Source of the DNA: Euwallacea fornicatus
Lineage: Eukaryota > Arthropoda > Insecta > Coleoptera > Curculionidae
Direction: 5' to 3'
DNA length: 64,000 bases
Assembly (NCBI RefSeq): GCF_040115645.1
Contig: NC_089549.1
Coordinates: forward strand, 1,612,001 to 1,676,000
Both the position numbers and the translations under genes were made by a program. This document shows, piece by piece, positions 59,484-64,000 of this stretch (position 1 is the stretch's first letter; the number at the start of each line of letters is the position of its first letter). The notes under the pieces were generated by a model. It ran no database searches and was not told the DNA's origin. It was given only the letters and a program-made list of their open reading frames with translations.

Positions 59484-62400
59484 ATGACGCGTAAATATCG
59501 TGCCATTATCAATTTCATGTTGGTATTAACGGTAGTTTACGGTGTTCCTTTCCACGCGCAAAATGCATCGAACTTTTCTGAGGCGAATGATAAACTGATA
59601 CACCATAGACAAAATGTTACCGGAGGTGTGAAGATTGAGGTGAAGCAACCCTTTATACCCTTACTACCTTTAATGTTGAATATTGATCACAATTATTGGG
59701 TTAAGATCTCTAAGAGGAATAAAGAAACTAATAACTTTCAACTCTTCAATAATGGGGGAAATCAGCTTTCCCTTGGAAACGTTCCAAATGTACCTTCGAA
59801 TTTGTTACGAAACGGCACAACTAATACAACAGGAAGTTTTGTGATTGATAAGATTAAACAAGTTTGGCCTGCATTGTTGACCAATTCGCCAAAGATATTT
59901 TTGCCAGTTCAAACTGTGAGCAAATTTCCGCCTGTCGTTGAGCACTTTGTGCAGAAAATCCAGGCCTCACAATCAAATTATATCTATGAAGACTTGAGTA
60001 GACCTCCTACTTATGATAAACCTGTATACACACTATCCCCACAAGATGAGGTATTACTGAATATCCCAAGTTCCACTACAATTAAACCGGTCGTAGCTAT
60101 AACCAATAAAACTGTAGAAACACAAGATTTTAACAGGTTTGATTATGAAGATATGGTTAACAGCACGGAAAAATTATTTTTCAAAAATGAGAAAAATCAC
60201 TCCTCGTACATCTCGTCGCCCAAAACTAATAACTGTACGTGGAATGATTCTAAAGTATCTGAAGGCGATAATACATTGAGGCCTCTTAGCCATTCCATCA
60301 TTAAAACGAATAAAATTCTAAATTCGATAGACAAGAAAGATGATCATGTAAACAATTCGGATCTAGGACTACCCAACGTAGTGTATGTTAGAAGCAATGA
60401 TGGATCCCAAGAGAATGACAATTTTACTAGTGATGCTTCGAATCGTGGAAATTATGAGTCAAAGGAGCTAGAAGGAGTAGTCAACCAAAGGATAATGTAA
60501 TCTAAAATATTAGTGAAGCAAAATGTATTTGTAATTCGGGGACTTTATTAATAAATTAAAAAAGCAAGAAACGATCTATTTAATTCAAAAATGATCATTT
60601 AATAAAGGAAAAATTCAAATCCATACATGAAGAATTGTTAAATAGGTTAGTGTTAGGGGGCTACTTCAAATTGGTAGATTGTAAATGAAATGTTTCAATT
60701 TCGAGCAAAATATACAGGGCCTTTCATTGGGAATTGGATATGGAAAAATTCGAGATAAGGAACATCATAATATGACAATTGGACCCAACATACCTTATAC
60801 CAATAGTGCGTGTTTCAGAATTACAGGGTGTTGAAGGTTGAAGTGTTATTTTAAAACTCCTTAATAACTTTTTTTGTTTTCATAGCAACAACACCAAAAT
60901 TGATATTCCTCAATTTTATAAGATGTCAAATAAGAATTTTAATGTAATTTGTACGTAGCTTTTAAAGGGGGCCAGTTACCACCCACCACTTCTGTAAATT
61001 TGGTCCTTTCAATATAACGAAAAAGTATCTATTTTAATTTAAAAAAGGTATTTTTGTTTAATCCCGATATCTCGTTTCATTTACGAGATTTTCATCCATA
61101 AGCTAATTCGATCGGTAAAAAGACGAACTCATTGGGTTGAAATTTATTCGATTCGTAACTGTAGAGAAAAGTATTCATTCTGTCACTGATTACTAATGCC
61201 CTACAAAGAAAATATAACATATCGGAACATGAATATCACAATTTTGCGACTCACTTTAGAAATATTGTTTTGTTGTTATCCTAAAGGTTATTGTACCTTA
61301 GGCCATTTCAAGCAAGTGAAATAATAAATTTTACCACATACTATCAACCATATATTTTTACAGCGGGATGTTGAGGTACTAAAAACTAAATATTTGTAGA
61401 GAATAAACCACTATAGGTATGTTTTCTGACCCACTTGGTAAAGTACTTAAGCGGTTATGATTATTAGACTGTAAAGTGCAAATATGTCCAATTGAAGATG
61501 AAATAGCTTGTGGTATAAGATTGAGTTTTCCCAGCTTCTTGTTCTTTTAACTATTCTTAAATCATTCGAGCCAGGATTACCTTCGTACAAACTTATTTCA
61601 TATAGGAAATATAGTTAACCACAAAAAAAGTGAAGTAGGTTGCTTAAACTTATCGCGAAGGTCTTAATTCACCTCTAAGATAATGCCCGAAGTAAGTAAT
61701 ATCAAAATAATTAGTAAATAGTTATTGATGTAATAAATGTAGAATTTTTCATACTAAAATGCCCGTTTTTACTGAAGCGAATAAATGTGGAACTATACTA
61801 AAACTCTCCAATGAACAAACAAACATCTAATTTCCTCGTGTGACCCACCAAAGAAAAAAGGCGTCGAACGAAAGATGGGCTTTCTTCGTAATTGTATAAC
61901 TGCACCTTATAGTCTTCATTATTCTTAGTAAGCGACCGGTTCGAAGATGTCAAGTACCCAAATTTTTCGAAGCCTCTTATGGTTAAGTGGGTATTTATGC
62001 GCGTTCGGTCCAGTTATTAAGGGGGCGCCTGTCCCGGTTAGAGAGGAGAAGAGTCTGGTTTTGATGCCTGTACTAGTTCCGGCCACTGGGTTGGTATAAA
62101 TTTATTTATTTTTATTAAATATAGAACTCTTAATAAAGCATTATGAAAGTTGTCCTTGCCAAAATCAGTTTTGAAGATCAAGTGTAGGCCGTTGCTGATG
62201 TCAAAAATATAAAACGTTTTATTTCGTTTTTCATTCCTCGCTTCCAAAGAAGATTAATGAAATATTTTCACTTTTTTAAAGTAGTTTCTAATAATTATTT
62301 TCTAACACTTACCCATTTATTTCAGTTACAATGACATCCCACTCCCTCCGGTTTATTCGGCAGACCTCTACTACCAACAATATCTAGCAGCCCAAGACCA

Positions 62401-62815
62401 TCCGAACCCCCAAACTCGAGGACCATTCGACTTTGTTGGTCAGTTTCTTCAACAGGTTCCATGGCTTCCTATCCAAATCAACGTACCGGACGTGTTCCAG
62501 AATATTGGCAATGGCATCTCTCAAGCTACCAGCAACGTACAACAATGGTCTCAAAACCTCGGACACGGAGTATCTCAGCTAACTGAAAACGTTGGAAGTG
62601 GCTTAAATCAACTGACACAGAATGTCGGCAGTGGATTCAATCAATGGATGCAACAAGTTGGACAGAGGGTACCGTTCTTGGGAAATATTGTTAACACTAG
62701 GAAACCTCTTGGGAGTACTAACAATGGGCAACAACAGATAGTTGTAATGGTTCCTGTGGAATATCCCGGGGGTCAACAGTTAGTTATGGAAGACGCTATA
62801 GATGCATTTCCATAA
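59484..62815 (+). CDS. Secreted asparagine-rich protein with 11-residue repeats
   Basis: Two exons: 59484-60496 and 62326-62815. The donor AAT|GTAATC just before the in-frame TAA and the acceptor TTTCAG join in phase to give 500 residues. A signal peptide is clear: basic MTRKYR, a hydrophobic core and a likely cut after VVYG (about residue 20). The mature exon 1 part is rich in Asn, Ser and Thr, with about ten N-x-S/T sites and almost no cysteine. Exon 2 continues with a Tyr/Pro-rich stretch, then 11-residue repeats of the type NVGSGLNQLTQ (about residues 397-447), and ends in hydrophobic and acidic segments. The repeats look amphipathic. I do not recognise the family. An extracellular or cuticle-matrix role is inferred. 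The tail-to-tail neighbour is another probable extracellular protein. Using the exon 1 stop instead would give 338 residues. Confidence 0.75.
60497..62325 (+). other. Intron of the secreted-protein gene with transposon-end motifs
   Basis: GTAATC...TTTCAG, 1,829 bp. It contains ATACAGGGCC at about 60,711 and TACAGGGTGTTGAAGG at about 60,825, which resemble mariner-type tips in the same orientation. No coding sequence is seen. Confidence 0.55.
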
Positions 62816-63683
62816 ATTATTGATTGGTTTGGGCGTTATAAAGACTGAACTTGACTTTTAGCCAAAAAGTGCGTGCCTTATATAGGTACACATTAGGATT
62901 CAAATTTAGGTTGTAATCTCTAAATATTTGCATATTTGAACGATGTTATCAGTTTTAATGATTTTTTACATTTTAATATAAGCACATATACATTCATAAT
63001 TAATATTTTTTAACTTATGTATTTAATTATATTAATTAAATTTAATGAAAATACATTTTTTATCAGTAAATATATATGTATCAGCGAATTTCAAACTAAC
63101 CCGGCCAAGAGACATGGAGCTCTTTCTGGGCAGCCCGGGCGAATGTTGTTTTTTGAAAATTTTCCGCGGTAATAAAAAAATAATCTAAATCGCGATGTAA
63201 CCAAAGACTTTCCAGGACTATTAAAATAGGAATGAATGTATGTAATAAACAAAAATACGACAAAATTTTAATAAGATTTTAAAAATTCCAAATTTCTACT
63301 GCTTAAATTTTATTATTAATTAAATAATAAAATGGATTATATAATTACACATTGTCAAAAGGGCATCTTAGAATTAATGGTACGCATTGACACCATAGAT
63401 TCCTTATGTTACAAAAAACTTACCTAATTTATATATTCTAAAAAAAAATCATAAAAATTAGATAGTACACATGGTAATACATCACTTAAAATGTCTCATT
63501 ACGTTAATTTTGCAAAAATCTTTGAAAATTCTACCTGCAAAGATTAAGATAAATAAAAAATGTATCGTTTAAGGAAGAGTTCAACAAATTTTGGAAACTG
63601 ACCGCAATGAGAATTTACTTATGGCGTTTTTGAGTTGAAATGATATTACTTAACACGGCTCAATTAATATTAATAGTAGTATT
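62816..63683. other. Convergent 3' flanks
   Basis: AT-rich spacer between the two convergent genes. ATTAAA near 63,034 could serve the plus-strand gene. TTTATT near 63,307 gives AATAAA on the minus strand for the right-hand gene. No other gene is seen. Confidence 0.4.
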
Positions 63684-64000
63684 TTAGTGGATCAGATATT
63701 GACTGCTTCCGCTGGCATGCCCATCACTCAACTGCCTTTCAAATCTTTGTTTGTTTTGTTCGTAAACATTCTTCAAACTTGCATCTTGGCCTACAGGAAG
63801 AGCTCGACCTTGGTCCTTAGTGATAATACCAACTGGATAGTCAAAGGCATAGAAGAATCCCTTAGGAGGTCCTGTAGATTCTTCATCTTTGCCTGGAATG
63901 TATTTGCCTTCTTCATCTGCTGTGTAAGAGCCATCATCTTGAGATTCAGGATTTGAAGAACGGCCCACAGGTGGAGGATTCGGTAACTGAACGGTCGCTT
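63684..64000 (-). CDS. C-terminal part of a probable secreted Pro/Gly/Ser-rich protein (runs off the window)
   Basis: The minus-strand frame is open from the window edge to TAA at 63686-63684, giving 104 visible residues with no start codon that I would trust. It reads LPNPPPVGRSSNPES, then DDGSYTADEEGKYIPGKDEE, then PPKGFFYAFDYPVG and a charged helix NVYEQNKQRFERQL, ending SSQYLIH. The short Gly-Ser-Tyr and Pro-rich motifs recall insect cuticle or extracellular matrix proteins, but there is no Rebers-Riddiford chitin-binding consensus in the visible part. The family is not recognised. The frame is intact and the composition is clearly coding. Convergent with the secreted-protein gene to its left. 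Confidence 0.75.
   Translation of the reverse strand, partial: ATVQLPNPPPVGRSSNPESQDDGSYTADEEGKYIPGKDEESTGPPKGFFYAFDYPVGIITKDQGRALPVGQDASLKNVYEQNKQRFERQLSDGHASGSSQYLIH

Noticed and set aside
1..64000. CRISPR array, operon or bacterial insertion
   Set aside because: No regularly spaced identical repeats, ribosome binding sites or bacterial gene clusters are present, and the gene structures are eukaryotic.

Overview
This is a typical window of an arthropod, almost certainly insect, nuclear genome. It is AT-rich and intron-containing, with long gene-poor stretches full of decayed Tc1/mariner-type DNA transposons and MITEs. The asparagine synthetase is animal-type with nine coding exons, intron sizes run from about 50 bp to about 1.8 kb, and a polyadenylation-type hexamer follows most of the 3' ends. 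A beetle is plausible, but nothing here fixes the order. There is no sign of bacterial, plasmid, phage or CRISPR sequence.

Layout. From 1 to about 15.5 kb I see no host gene. This part holds a MITE (4.39-4.85 kb), a complete but dead mariner-superfamily element with terminal inverted repeats of about 360 bp (5.58-7.54 kb), an ancient tandem array with a period near 125 bp (11.86-12.96 kb) and an inverted MITE copy (13.84-14.15 kb). At 15.59-16.57 kb on the minus strand lies a gene for a lysine-rich, probably nuclear protein. Its reading frame holds together only if a 50-bp GC-AG intron is removed. From 16.8 to 52.5 kb the sequence is again gene-poor: transposase fragments (16.8, 33.4 and 45.5-46.4 kb), a full-length dead Tc1-like element (27.86-29.24 kb), further MITE copies, LINE-like and other retroelement tails, microsatellites and several striking hairpins (17.3, 31.5, 36.45 and 51.8 kb).

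The gene-dense part is the right end. A likely last exon of an unidentified plus-strand gene (52.59-52.82 kb) is followed by asparagine synthetase (promoter near 53.25-53.5 kb, CDS 54,354-58,537, 562 residues when spliced). Its putative 5' region carries an exact ATF4/CHOP-type amino-acid-response element. Next comes a two-exon gene for a 500-residue secreted, asparagine-rich protein with 11-residue repeats (59,484-62,815). It is arranged tail to tail with a minus-strand gene that runs off the right edge (63,684-64,000) and encodes a Pro/Gly/Ser-rich, probably extracellular protein.

The genes do not form a pathway. The biologically coherent points are the amino-acid-stress control site on asparagine synthetase and the set of related TA-inserting elements, whose outer ends share a CAGGGTGT-like motif. 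I did not find a clearly new multi-gene system. The best leads are the hairpins, the GC-AG intron gene, the long-TIR mariner and the old tandem array.
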